Source of the DNA: an uncultured Bacteroidales bacterium | GTDB taxonomy: Bacteria > Bacteroidota > Bacteroidia > Bacteroidales > Muribaculaceae | Reading direction: 5' to 3' | DNA: 6,700 bases | Assembly (NCBI GenBank): GCA_900552315.1 | Contig: URZM01000114.1 | Coordinates: 1 to 6,700 of the forward strand | Shown: positions 1 to 5,770 of the stretch, in pieces | How positions within the stretch are numbered: position 1 is the stretch's first letter | Layout: every line of letters begins with the position of its first letter | The notes under the pieces: model-generated | What the model was told of the DNA's origin: nothing | Databases searched by the model: none | Seen by the model: only the letters and a program-made list of their open reading frames with translations | Made by a program: the position numbers and the translations under genes

Positions 1-1
1 G

Positions 2-856
2 TCGCGTGGGGATATGCCTGGCCAGGCGGAGTGGGATACCCTTTTTTCTTCAGCAGCGTATAGGGCTTTTCTGCGTCATATCGCATGGGATGTGGATGAG
101 TTCAAGAGTAATGTCCGGCATGCGTTTGAGTTGGCGTATGACCCCGCTTTGTGCGCTGAGAGGGACAGTGTCATGAGCAGTGTTCAGGGCTTAGACAGTG
201 ATTTGCCGTTGTATTTGTCCACGGCAATGAGCATCAGGGAGAGGCTCGACGAATATTCGGGGTGGCTTGACAGCCTTGATTTAGGGAGTACGGTGAGTGA
301 TGCGCGTCAGATGGCTCTTGAGCTGTTGCCGGGGAGAGGAGCGGGTTTGAATCCGACGTGTTCGCCAATTTATTTTATAGTCTGGGATCTGGAGTGCCGC
401 AGCCTCGGCAGTGGAATATATATGGATTTGAACACATTCCTTTTCGATGGTCCGTGTGCTGCCACCGAGATTCTCGCCCATGAGATGCACCACTTTTATA
501 CGCAGCCTTGTTTTGAGGCAAATTATTCAGGGGATATTAATGACCCGGCTGCTGAGGCGTTGGTCTACAATATGATGGAGGGGACTGCAGATATAATCAA
601 CAAGAAGCGTATGCCGCTCACTTCTCTGGCTCCTTACGGCCAGGATATGCTTGAGATTTATAATGCGGATTATTTCGCTTCACCTGATGTGCTCAGGGAG
701 CTTGATTTGGCGACATGCGATTATTTGGATGGAAAAGTCTCGTTTGAGGAGTATACGAATAGGGCTTTGAGCTGTGCGCATTTCGGGGGACACACCACGG
801 GGGATTACATGGTTTTCATGATAAGGGACAATCTTGGGCTTGAAGCGGTAGTGTAG
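2..856 (+). CDS. DUF5700-like putative zinc metallopeptidase, 5'-partial, ends at an in-frame TAG
   Basis: The frame is open to the left edge (four sense codons precede the ATG at 14), so the true start is probably outside the window and a signal peptide cannot be judged. Counting from that ATG, 280 residues are encoded. The key signature is HEMHH at residues 156-160, a zincin HEXXH motif giving two zinc-binding histidines and a catalytic glutamate. It is followed by EGTAD at 189-193, whose glutamate is a plausible third zinc ligand. The pattern resembles the Bacteroidetes DUF5700 putative zinc-dependent peptidases; that assignment is from memory of the family. The substrate is unknown. The frame stops at TAG 854-856 but stays protein-like to TAG 983-985, so this product probably lacks about 42 C-terminal residues. 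The zinc site lies upstream of the stop and is intact. The next gene is convergent, so no operon partner is visible in the window. Confidence 0.75.
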   Translation, partial: SRGDMPGQAEWDTLFSSAAYRAFLRHIAWDVDEFKSNVRHAFELAYDPALCAERDSVMSSVQGLDSDLPLYLSTAMSIRERLDEYSGWLDSLDLGSTVSDARQMALELLPGRGAGLNPTCSPIYFIVWDLECRSLGSGIYMDLNTFLFDGPCAATEILAHEMHHFYTQPCFEANYSGDINDPAAEALVYNMMEGTADIINKKRMPLTSLAPYGQDMLEIYNADYFASPDVLRELDLATCDYLDGKVSFEEYTNRALSCAHFGGHTTGDYMVFMIRDNLGLEAVV

Positions 857-985
857 AGCTATGGGGACATAGTCGGGTTTGTGGACAATTACAACAGCGC
901 GGCGGCGAAGGCGGACGGTTACCGTTTCTCGGACAGATTCGTAAATCATATCCGGGAAATAGATTCTGCTGCAAGGAGGAGGTAG
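857..985 (+). pseudogene. Detached in-frame 3' end of the putative zinc peptidase gene
   Basis: Directly after the TAG at 854-856 the same frame continues for 42 sense codons to TAG 983-985. The translation begins SYGDIVGFVDNYNSAA and ends IDSAARRR. It has the mixed composition of real protein, and the FVDNYNSAA stretch looks like a natural C-terminal helix of such peptidases. No ATG or convincing separate start opens this piece, so it is best read as the original C-terminus cut off by a nonsense codon. A GAG or CAG codon at 854-856 would restore the gene by one base change, giving a product of at least 323 residues counted from position 14. Readthrough or a sequencing error cannot be excluded. 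Confidence 0.6.
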
Positions 986-1001
986 GGCACAATCCACGCT
1001 T

Positions 1002-1039
1002 TAGCGCCCCCGCAATAGACGGGTCCGCTATGGCGCCAT
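1002..1039. other. Inverted repeats in the convergent spacer, possible weak terminator
   Basis: The 88-bp spacer between the two convergent genes holds a hairpin at 1002-1030. TAGCG pairs with CGCTA, then after a 2x2 internal loop CCCG pairs with CGGG around a 7-nt loop. The 10-bp palindrome ATGGCGCCAT at 1030-1039 overlaps its end by one base. No T-tract follows on either strand, so it is not a standard intrinsic terminator. Its placement between convergent genes is the only reason to suspect a role in transcription termination. Confidence 0.3.
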
Positions 1040-1073
1040 TCAGGTGGCATAACGGGGTTCCTTATCCTCCGGC

Positions 1074-3641
1074 TTAGAAGGTGAAATGCAGCTGTACCCT
1101 GACTCCTCCGCGGTCCACGTTGGGCGTGTCGCGATAGGTGAGTCTCCATACGTAGTCCACACGCAGAATGGTGAGAATGTTGTCTATGCCGACTCCAAGC
1201 TCCATGTATGGCTGCTTCTTCATAGGGGTGGCGAAGGAGTCGAACGGGAAGCGGAACAGCTCGTTGTGCAGTTCGGGGTTGTTCTTGTCGGACAGCTTGC
1301 CGTAAAGCCCCCTGAACGACACTACCTCGCGCAGTCTCAGATACTTTATCAGCGGAATCCTGTTGAACAACGCGCCGTTGGCCCAGTAAGTGAGGTCCCA
1401 GCTCAGGTATTGGTCGTTGGCGAACTCCATGGCGTTCATCAGCGCGTAGCTTTCGGGCTGTATGGTATATGAGAGATTGGCGTTGGGCCACATGAGCGCG
1501 GGGTACTGTACCTGACTCCATATCTTGCCCGCTTTCAGTATAATGTCGGTGTAGCCGAAAGCAGAGAACCAGAATCGTTTCTGGACAGAGAACTCGGTCT
1601 TGTTCATGGTGAAATCGCTGCCGAGCATGCCTTTGGATCCGTATTCATGTGTGAGCTGGAATACCGGCGCGTCCAGGTTTATGGGTATGCGCTGGGATTT
1701 GGTCTGGTAGAAAGTCTCGCCGGGGGCGTATCGCAGGGTCAGGGTGAAGGCCGCTTCGGTGAAGCGCTTGAAGCAGTCGCCATAGCCGTTCTCGAAGGGG
1801 AGCCAGCGTGTGGCTTCCTGAATCTCGTGCTTGAAGCCTACATCGAATGAGAAGCCGCCTTTTCGCTCCATCTTGTAATTTAATGACGTGAGTCTGCGGT
1901 ACGTGACCTTGTCGTCCGGCTTGCGTTTGAGCGAGAGGAAGATGTTGTCGGCATTGGTGAACAGGTAATGCTGGCCGAGCTGGTCCAGATCATAGTTATG
2001 TTCCAGGCGTAGGGAGTGGATCGGAAATTCGCGCGAGTGGTATTTCTTCTCGTTGAACGAGTACTCCACCTCGGCTCCATACTTGAATTTCTTGTCCCTG
2101 GTTCCGTAAGCGACGTATCCTCGAGAGAACCAGTGTTTGGAGAGATTGGCCGTCGTCATACCACCGACGCGGAATCTGGCACCCTCAGCCGTGTTTGCGG
2201 ATATGGTGGTGTTCATGGGTCCGAAATCGAATTTGGATTCGGAGCCTGTGCGTATATATCCGCTCACAAGCACTGTGACCACTTTCTCGGTCCAGTAAAA
2301 CACGGGAACCTCGCGCAGGCGTGCCAGCAGCTTCTTCATGGCTTGTTCGTTCTCCTTGATGGGCATCTGCCTGTGGTCATGCCAGTATTGCTCAGGCTGT
2401 ATTGTGGCGAAATCATCTGTGAATTTCTCGCCCTCCTTGTCGAAATAGCGAGCGAGTTCCTTATCAGGCTCGTCAAATGAGAAATCACGGTATCCGGTCT
2501 GGCGGCGTGCGTAGAGCCCCTGTGTCCCCGGTATGATCTCGAATTCCACCGTCATGTCGTCGCTCACCTTCATGCGCGTGCCGTCCTCAGCCTTCTCGTA
2601 ATTCTGCACTATGTATATGTTCTTGACATAGTTAAGGTTTATGGCCTTTGGCACGTTCAGTACCACTTTCTTCACAAACAGGGTGGAGTCGGCCACGGGC
2701 AAATACATGCGTCCGTTGAAGCCGAAGGATTCGCGATTGTGCGGGGCGAAACTAAGCTCCAGACACCGCTCGCCCATGACGGAGACGGTGTCGAGGTAGA
2801 ATTTGTAGTAGTTGGCCGCTATATGGCTCAGGGGGCTCACGAAACGGTTCTGCATCAAGGTGATATCGTTCTGGAATATGTCAACCTCCCTGAAGACATC
2901 TTCCAGGAATTTCTGTATGCTCTCCTCGTCAGCCATCTCGTCGAGGCCGCTGCGCTTTATTCCGGCTATGTATTCCTTGTGTCTGTCGCCCTCCTTGCGG
3001 TACAGCACACGACTTGATTTCTCTTTCACCGATATGGGCAGGATGGGCTTTCCGGAGACCTCGCTGGTGTCGATGAACTCATATATGAAATCGAATTTCT
3101 TGGTAAGCCAGCTGCTCTGTCGGTCGGGATAGAAATCATTGAGTCCCATGACCAGTTTCTCGTATTTGTCGTAGGAGTAATAGTCATGATTCTCAGGGTT
3201 GTATTGAGGGTGCGTGGCCCTGATGCGCTCCATGAGCTGAACGGCGGGATTGTTCTTTTTGCTGTATTTTTCCTTGGCGGGTCTCACCACCACCTCCTCG
3301 AGCATTGTTTCAGAGGGCACGAGCTTGATGTATAGAGTGTTGTGCTTCCCTTTGTTAACAAATATGTTTTTTGTGTCGTAGCCCATCACGCTCACTTGCA
3401 GGCTTGTGAAATTGGTGGAAGTCGACATGCTGAAACGGCCATCTATGTCGGAGGCGATGCCGGACGTGCTGCCTTTCAGGAATATGTTGGCGTAGGGGAG
3501 GGGCTCGCCGGTAATGGAGTCTGTCACGACACCTTCTATTACCGTGACGGGGTATTGGCGGTTCTGTGCTGACATGTGCAGCGGGAGAATAGCTGAGAGG
3601 ATGGTGAAAATGAACAATATATGTATTTGGAGATTTCGCAT
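1074..3641 (-). CDS. DUF5686 outer-membrane protein with carboxypeptidase-regulatory-like N-terminal domain
   Basis: This is a complete gene of 855 residues. Residues 1-26 form a Sec signal peptide: a positive start, a hydrophobic run LFIFTILSAILPL, then SAQ as the likely cleavage region. Residues about 34-125 are a carboxypeptidase-regulatory-like beta-sandwich, with VVTDSITGEPLPYANIFLKG, then DGRF and a VSVMGYDTK strand, ending at EEVVV. This fold also occurs at the N-terminus of TonB-dependent receptors. The rest matches the Bacteroidetes DUF5686 family. From about residue 445 there are alternating hydrophobic and polar strands typical of an outer-membrane beta-barrel, ending QLHFTF with the terminal phenylalanine expected for BAM-assembled barrels. 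There is no TonB plug domain, so it is not a SusC receptor. The molecular function of the family is unknown; an envelope role is inferred. The gene is transcribed alone, with a TACCTTTG motif about 45 bp upstream. Confidence 0.88.
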   Translation of the reverse strand: MRNLQIHILFIFTILSAILPLHMSAQNRQYPVTVIEGVVTDSITGEPLPYANIFLKGSTSGIASDIDGRFSMSTSTNFTSLQVSVMGYDTKNIFVNKGKHNTLYIKLVPSETMLEEVVVRPAKEKYSKKNNPAVQLMERIRATHPQYNPENHDYYSYDKYEKLVMGLNDFYPDRQSSWLTKKFDFIYEFIDTSEVSGKPILPISVKEKSSRVLYRKEGDRHKEYIAGIKRSGLDEMADEESIQKFLEDVFREVDIFQNDITLMQNRFVSPLSHIAANYYKFYLDTVSVMGERCLELSFAPHNRESFGFNGRMYLPVADSTLFVKKVVLNVPKAINLNYVKNIYIVQNYEKAEDGTRMKVSDDMTVEFEIIPGTQGLYARRQTGYRDFSFDEPDKELARYFDKEGEKFTDDFATIQPEQYWHDHRQMPIKENEQAMKKLLARLREVPVFYWTEKVVTVLVSGYIRTGSESKFDFGPMNTTISANTAEGARFRVGGMTTANLSKHWFSRGYVAYGTRDKKFKYGAEVEYSFNEKKYHSREFPIHSLRLEHNYDLDQLGQHYLFTNADNIFLSLKRKPDDKVTYRRLTSLNYKMERKGGFSFDVGFKHEIQEATRWLPFENGYGDCFKRFTEAAFTLTLRYAPGETFYQTKSQRIPINLDAPVFQLTHEYGSKGMLGSDFTMNKTEFSVQKRFWFSAFGYTDIILKAGKIWSQVQYPALMWPNANLSYTIQPESYALMNAMEFANDQYLSWDLTYWANGALFNRIPLIKYLRLREVVSFRGLYGKLSDKNNPELHNELFRFPFDSFATPMKKQPYMELGVGIDNILTILRVDYVWRLTYRDTPNVDRGGVRVQLHFTF

Positions 3642-3671
3642 CAGGCGATATAGCGTATGATATTTTTTTAT

Positions 3672-3679
3672 TAAATTTG
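3672..3679 (+). promoter_or_regulatory. Possible -7 promoter motif for the CYTH gene
   Basis: The plus strand reads TAAATTTG, which matches TAnnTTTG. It would start transcription near 3682-3686, about 80 nt before the ATG at 3764. There is no TTG at the expected upstream spacing. It lies just left of the minus-strand motif at 3686-3693, so the two would fire towards each other with overlapping start sites. Confidence 0.3.
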
Positions 3680-3685
3680 CGAGTG

Positions 3686-3693
3686 CAAAGGTA
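3686..3693 (-). promoter_or_regulatory. Bacteroidetes -7 promoter motif for the DUF5686 gene
   Basis: The minus strand reads TACCTTTG, followed by CA, an exact match to the Bacteroidetes -7 consensus TAnnTTTG. It would start transcription near 3680-3683 and give a leader of about 40 nt before the ATG at 3641. No TTG is found at the expected -33 distance of about 20 nt, so the upstream element is poor. Confidence 0.55.
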
Positions 3694-3763
3694 CGAATTT
3701 TTACTCACACATCATTGGTCAAAAGTTCGTATTTGCTATTCTAAAACAATTAATAACCATGCT

Positions 3764-4204
3764 ATGGCACTGGAGATAGAGCATAAGTATCTGGTCAAAT
3801 CAGACGATTATAGGTCCATGAGCTATGAAAGGGTCCGCATACGGCAAGGCTATCTGAACCGCAGACCCGAGGGAACCGTGCGTGTACGCATCAGAGGCAC
3901 CAAGGCTTATCTTACTGTCAAGGGTCGCACTGCGGGGGACACGCGACTCGAGTTCGAATACGAGGTGCCTGTACATGAAGCGGAGCAGATGCTTCAGATG
4001 TGCGAGGGCTCCGTGATAGACAAGACGCGCTATTTGGTGAAATATGGGGATCATACCTGGGAGGTAGATGAGTTCCACGGCTCACACCAGGGGCTTGTGG
4101 TGGCCGAGATAGAGCTTGACGTAAGCCGTCATGACTACCTGTTACCCCCGTTTGTAGGCAAGGAGGTGACCGGAGACTCGAGATATTACAATTCGAATCT
4201 TTGA
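3764..4204 (+). CDS. CYTH domain protein (triphosphate tunnel metalloenzyme family)
   Basis: This is a complete 146-residue single-domain protein. It begins MALEIEHKYLV, and residues 4-8 (EIEHK) are the ExExK motif that defines CYTH proteins and binds metal and triphosphate. The tunnel-lining charged residues follow in order: VRVRIRG (39-45), YLTVKG (49-54), LEFEYEVP (62-69), KTRYLV (87-92), WEVDEFHG (99-106) and AEIELD (114-119), closing with TGDSRYYNSNL. Length and order fit the short bacterial CYTH family, whose characterised members hydrolyse inorganic triphosphate, thiamine triphosphate or nucleoside triphosphates with Mg or Mn. Which substrate applies here cannot be read from sequence. 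No signal peptide is seen, so it is cytoplasmic. The start at 3764 is chosen because the domain begins immediately there; the in-frame ATG at 3677 would add 29 residues encoded by promoter-like AT-rich DNA. It is monocistronic and faces the ribosomal cluster. Confidence 0.9.
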   Translation: MALEIEHKYLVKSDDYRSMSYERVRIRQGYLNRRPEGTVRVRIRGTKAYLTVKGRTAGDTRLEFEYEVPVHEAEQMLQMCEGSVIDKTRYLVKYGDHTWEVDEFHGSHQGLVVAEIELDVSRHDYLLPPFVGKEVTGDSRYYNSNL

Positions 4205-4217
4205 CTTGAATATATAT

Positions 4218-4250
4218 AAAAAAGTGCGGAACCGGCCGTAGGTCGATTCC
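4218..4250 (-). terminator. Intrinsic terminator of the rpmB-rpmG-DUF4295 operon
   Basis: Bases 4228-4250 form a hairpin: GGAA pairs with TTCC, then after one C-A mismatch CGGCC pairs with GGTCG (one G-T wobble) around a 3-nt loop. On the minus strand, four bases after the stem, comes a run of six T (4218-4223) followed by AT-rich sequence. It lies about 90 bp past the DUF4295 stop and 23 bp past the stop of the convergent CYTH gene. On the plus strand the stem is followed by a weaker T-rich run, so it may work in both directions. Confidence 0.7.
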
Positions 4251-4251
4251 T

Positions 4252-4281
4252 CTATATTTTAGGGTGCTATATTTTAGGGTG
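4252..4281. repeat. Perfect 15-bp tandem duplication
   Basis: CTATATTTTAGGGTG occurs twice, head to tail and without mismatch, at 4252-4266 and 4267-4281. It sits between the terminator hairpin and the end of DUF4295, in non-coding DNA. It most simply reflects a recent slippage duplication. Confidence 0.9.
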
Positions 4282-4341
4282 ACATCACACTCCGGGATAT
4301 GGATTCCGGGTGTGGCCTTCTCGTTGTATACGGGAGACTTA

Positions 4342-4491
4342 TTACTTGAGAGCGTCTTTTACAGCATCGTTGGGCACCATTTCCTCTTTGAAGATGTAGG
4401 CGCCGGTCTTGGGAGATTTCTCCATCTTGATGATTTTGCTGTAAGTGCGGCCTTCACCCTTTTGCAGAGATGCTACTGTTTTTTTAGCCAT
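4342..4491 (-). CDS. DUF4295 small basic protein of the rpmB-rpmG cluster
   Basis: This 49-residue, lysine-rich protein begins MAKKTVASLQKGEGRTYSK, contains MEKSPKTGAYIFKEEMVP and ends DAVKDALK. It matches the Bacteroidetes-specific DUF4295 family, typically about 50 residues and encoded directly after rpmG. Its function is not known to me; the basic composition and constant position beside two ribosomal genes suggest a ribosome-associated protein, which is inference. It starts 52 bp after the rpmG stop and is followed by an intrinsic terminator, so it closes the operon. In many Bacteroidales, as I recall, ftsY and rimO follow; here they do not. Confidence 0.88.
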   Translation of the reverse strand: MAKKTVASLQKGEGRTYSKIIKMEKSPKTGAYIFKEEMVPNDAVKDALK

Positions 4492-4543
4492 AGTTGTAAG
4501 TGTTTACGGATTTTGGTTTAAAGAACGAGTCGGGGTAACGACC

Positions 4544-4732
4544 TTATTTGATTTCCTTATGGATAGTGTACTTTCTGAGGATGGGGTTGTATTTCTTCAA
4601 CTCCAGACGCTCGGTAGTGTTCTTGCGGTTCTTTGTGGTGATGTAGCGAGATGTACCGGGCATGCCGCTGTTCTTGTGTTCGGTGCATTCGAGAATAACC
4701 TGCACTCTGTTGCCTTTAGCTTTCTTTGCCAT
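4544..4732 (-). CDS. rpmG: 50S ribosomal protein L33 (bL33)
   Basis: A 62-residue basic protein with the bL33 pattern: VQVILECTEHKNSG at 10-23, GTSRYITTKNRKNT at 26-39, and ERLELKKYNP followed by a basic tail. It is a small component of the large ribosomal subunit near the E site. Only one cysteine (residue 16) is present, so this is the form without the zinc-binding CXXC pairs. The gene starts 20 bp after the rpmB stop and is evidently cotranscribed with it. Confidence 0.96.
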   Translation of the reverse strand: MAKKAKGNRVQVILECTEHKNSGMPGTSRYITTKNRKNTTERLELKKYNPILRKYTIHKEIK

Positions 4733-4752
4733 AGTATGTGATCTTGCTTATT

Positions 4753-5016
4753 TTAGAATGAAAGAACTTTGATGTCTTTGAAATCGAGGATGCCTTTCTT
4801 CTCGGCCTCCTTGAGAGCGTTGTCGAGGCCCATCTTGTTTATGGTGCGCAGGCCGCGGGCGGACACTGTGAGGAGAATCCACATATCCTCCTCCACCCAA
4901 TAGAATTTCTTGGTGAAGAGGTTTACGTTGAACTTGCGTTTTGTGCGACGCTTGGAGTGGGACACATTGTTACCCGTCATCGCTTTCTTGCCTGTGATCT
5001 GACAAATTTTTGACAT
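4753..5016 (-). CDS. rpmB: 50S ribosomal protein L28 (bL28)
   Basis: A complete 87-residue protein starting MSKICQITGKKAMTGNNVSH, with the basic stretch SKRRTKRKFNVNL and the conserved segment SARGLRTINKMGLDNAL at about 52-68, all typical of bL28 of the large ribosomal subunit. It has a single cysteine and no zinc-ribbon pairs. It is the first gene of the rpmB-rpmG-DUF4295 operon. A consensus promoter at 5145-5175 leaves a leader of roughly 120 nt, long enough to hold a regulatory structure, although I see no strong hairpin in it. Confidence 0.96.
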   Translation of the reverse strand: MSKICQITGKKAMTGNNVSHSKRRTKRKFNVNLFTKKFYWVEEDMWILLTVSARGLRTINKMGLDNALKEAEKKGILDFKDIKVLSF

Positions 5017-5144
5017 GGCTGTTGGTGTTGCTTCGTTTCTTGATTAATTAAACTTAGTCGCTTAGGGGCCGCCATCTCAGTTCTCATATCGCTGTTAAGT
5101 GCATCATTCTCAACGGCTTTACAGGATGTGCCACAAAAACTGTG

Positions 5145-5175
5145 CAAAATTACTGATTTTTTGCGAGATGGGCAA
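5145..5175 (-). promoter_or_regulatory. Near-consensus Bacteroidetes promoter of the rpmB operon
   Basis: On the minus strand a -33 TTG (5175-5173) is followed after exactly 20 nt by TAATTTTG (5152-5145), matching the -7 consensus TAnnTTTG. Transcription would begin near 5138-5142 and give a leader of about 120-125 nt before the rpmB ATG at 5016. Confidence 0.7.
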
Positions 5176-5297
5176 GTCTTTCACTCGTTTTTTAATGATT
5201 AGCTGTGGAAATCAGAGGAATCAAGCGGAAATCGGGGGAACTTGGAATCGTAGGGAAGAGTGGGTAGGGTCATGGATGTATCCTGGATGGCAGGACA

Positions 5298-5421
5298 CCC
5301 GCATACCTGACGGCATGCGTTTGCCTTTGCTGATCCCTACCCCACATTTCCGGCTGCCGCCTGCAATGTGGGGCTACCACGCGCCGCCGAGCGGTGCGAA
5401 GCATGCCTAAAGGCATGCGGG
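5298..5421. repeat. Hairpin-rich REPIN/MITE-like intergenic element with inverted ends
   Basis: The 22-nt ends (5298-5319 and 5400-5421) are imperfect inverted copies of each other. They share CCCGCAT at the outside and GGCATGC inside, and differ at five positions, mostly in the loop. Each end is itself a hairpin; the right one is GCATGCC-TAAA-GGCATGC with no mismatch. Between them lie two more hairpins: CCCCACATT (5340-5348) pairing with AATGTGGGG (5365-5373), and CGCGCCGC (5380-5387) pairing with GCGGTGCG (5391-5398) with one wobble. The DNA is far more GC-rich than the sequence to its right. It has no credible gene. Paired inverted hairpins are the REPIN architecture mobilised by RAYT (Y1 HUH) transposases elsewhere; a MITE or another interspersed repeat is also possible. 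Whether it is repeated in the genome cannot be seen here. Confidence 0.6.
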
Positions 5422-5430
5422 CTGGACAGG

Positions 5431-5468
5431 TTGAAATCTAAAATAAAGTACTTGATTTGAAATCTAAA
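5431..5468. repeat. Direct repeat of 12 bp spanning the end of the orphan gene
   Basis: TTGAAATCTAAA occurs at 5431-5442 and again at 5457-5468, an offset of 26 bp. On the minus strand the upstream copy encodes the LDF of the C-terminal LDFKSS, while the downstream copy contains the TAG stop codon of the 94-residue gene. The pair suggests a partial local duplication. Confidence 0.7.
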
Positions 5469-5722
5469 TGGTACACCTGTATTCCGGACTCGTTTTTGTT
5501 AATTTTGGAGACACCTATAAGTTCCGGAATGTCGTTAGTCCAAAATACTATTTCCCTTTCTTCGCCATCTTCTAAGTGAATGGAATTGACGAGTTCATTT
5601 GATTTGTCGTGACACATTAATTTCAATGTCTCAACTGAATCATATATACTGCCCAAGTTTATTTGCATTTTTTGGGGGGAAGACGAAATATATTCATCTT
5701 TCTTTGCTCTGTGATATGTCAT
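5438..5722 (-). CDS. Hypothetical protein of 94 residues, unrecognised
   Basis: I do not recognise this protein. It starts MTYHRAKKDEY and ends VYHLDFKSSTLF. It is mixed and charged, with an acidic stretch HLEDGEEREIVFW in the middle, and has no signal peptide, membrane segment or cysteine pair. Strands such as IVFWTN and IQVYHLDF suggest a small soluble alpha/beta or beta fold. The start at 5722 is preferred over an in-frame ATG at 5770 because a near-consensus promoter at 5740-5770 would lie inside the longer version. The leader would then be only about 11-15 nt and A-rich, without a Shine-Dalgarno sequence, which is acceptable in Bacteroidetes. The gene is visibly more AT-rich than its neighbours, which hints at a different origin. 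It is flanked by the pfkB terminator upstream and the hairpin element 16 bp downstream. A role in defence or as an antitoxin would be guesswork. Confidence 0.6.
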   Translation of the reverse strand: MTYHRAKKDEYISSSPQKMQINLGSIYDSVETLKLMCHDKSNELVNSIHLEDGEEREIVFWTNDIPELIGVSKINKNESGIQVYHLDFKSSTLF

Positions 5723-5739
5723 TGATTTTTTGTTTTGTG

Positions 5740-5770
5740 CAAAGTTACATGCGTTTCTTTGATTATGCAA
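5740..5770 (-). promoter_or_regulatory. Near-consensus Bacteroidetes promoter of the 94-residue gene
   Basis: On the minus strand a -33 TTG (5770-5768) is followed after exactly 20 nt by TAACTTTG (5747-5740), an exact TAnnTTTG match followed by CA. The spacing is identical to that of the rpmB promoter. Transcription would start near 5733-5737, just before the ATG at 5722, which supports the short start for this gene. Confidence 0.7.

Noticed and set aside
973..982. Strong Shine-Dalgarno-like AAGGAGGAGG
   Set aside because: No start codon follows at a useful distance; the bases encode the arginine-rich end of the interrupted peptidase frame.
946..1521. Long minus-strand frame overlapping the end of the DUF5686 gene (and several plus-strand frames inside it, such as 1086-1472 and 2016-2480)
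   Set aside because: They are alternative-frame shadows of a well-supported 855-residue gene, with arginine- or valine-rich, low-quality translations.
3677..3763. Longer N-terminus of the CYTH protein starting at 3677
   Set aside because: The added 29 residues fall in the promoter-bearing spacer, and the conserved CYTH domain begins right at the ATG at 3764.
4300..4322. Near-repeat of TCCGGG with a small bulged hairpin downstream of DUF4295, considered as a second terminator
   Set aside because: The stem needs bulges and no T-tract follows on the minus strand; the better terminator lies at 4218-4250.
5099..5410. A 103-codon plus-strand frame across the rpmB promoter and the hairpin element
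   Set aside because: Its second half is only a translation of the structured repeat, its first half covers the minus-strand promoter, and it has no promoter or protein-like pattern of its own.
5723..5770. Longer start of the 94-residue protein at 5770
   Set aside because: A near-consensus promoter occupies 5740-5770, so a transcript from it could not include this start.
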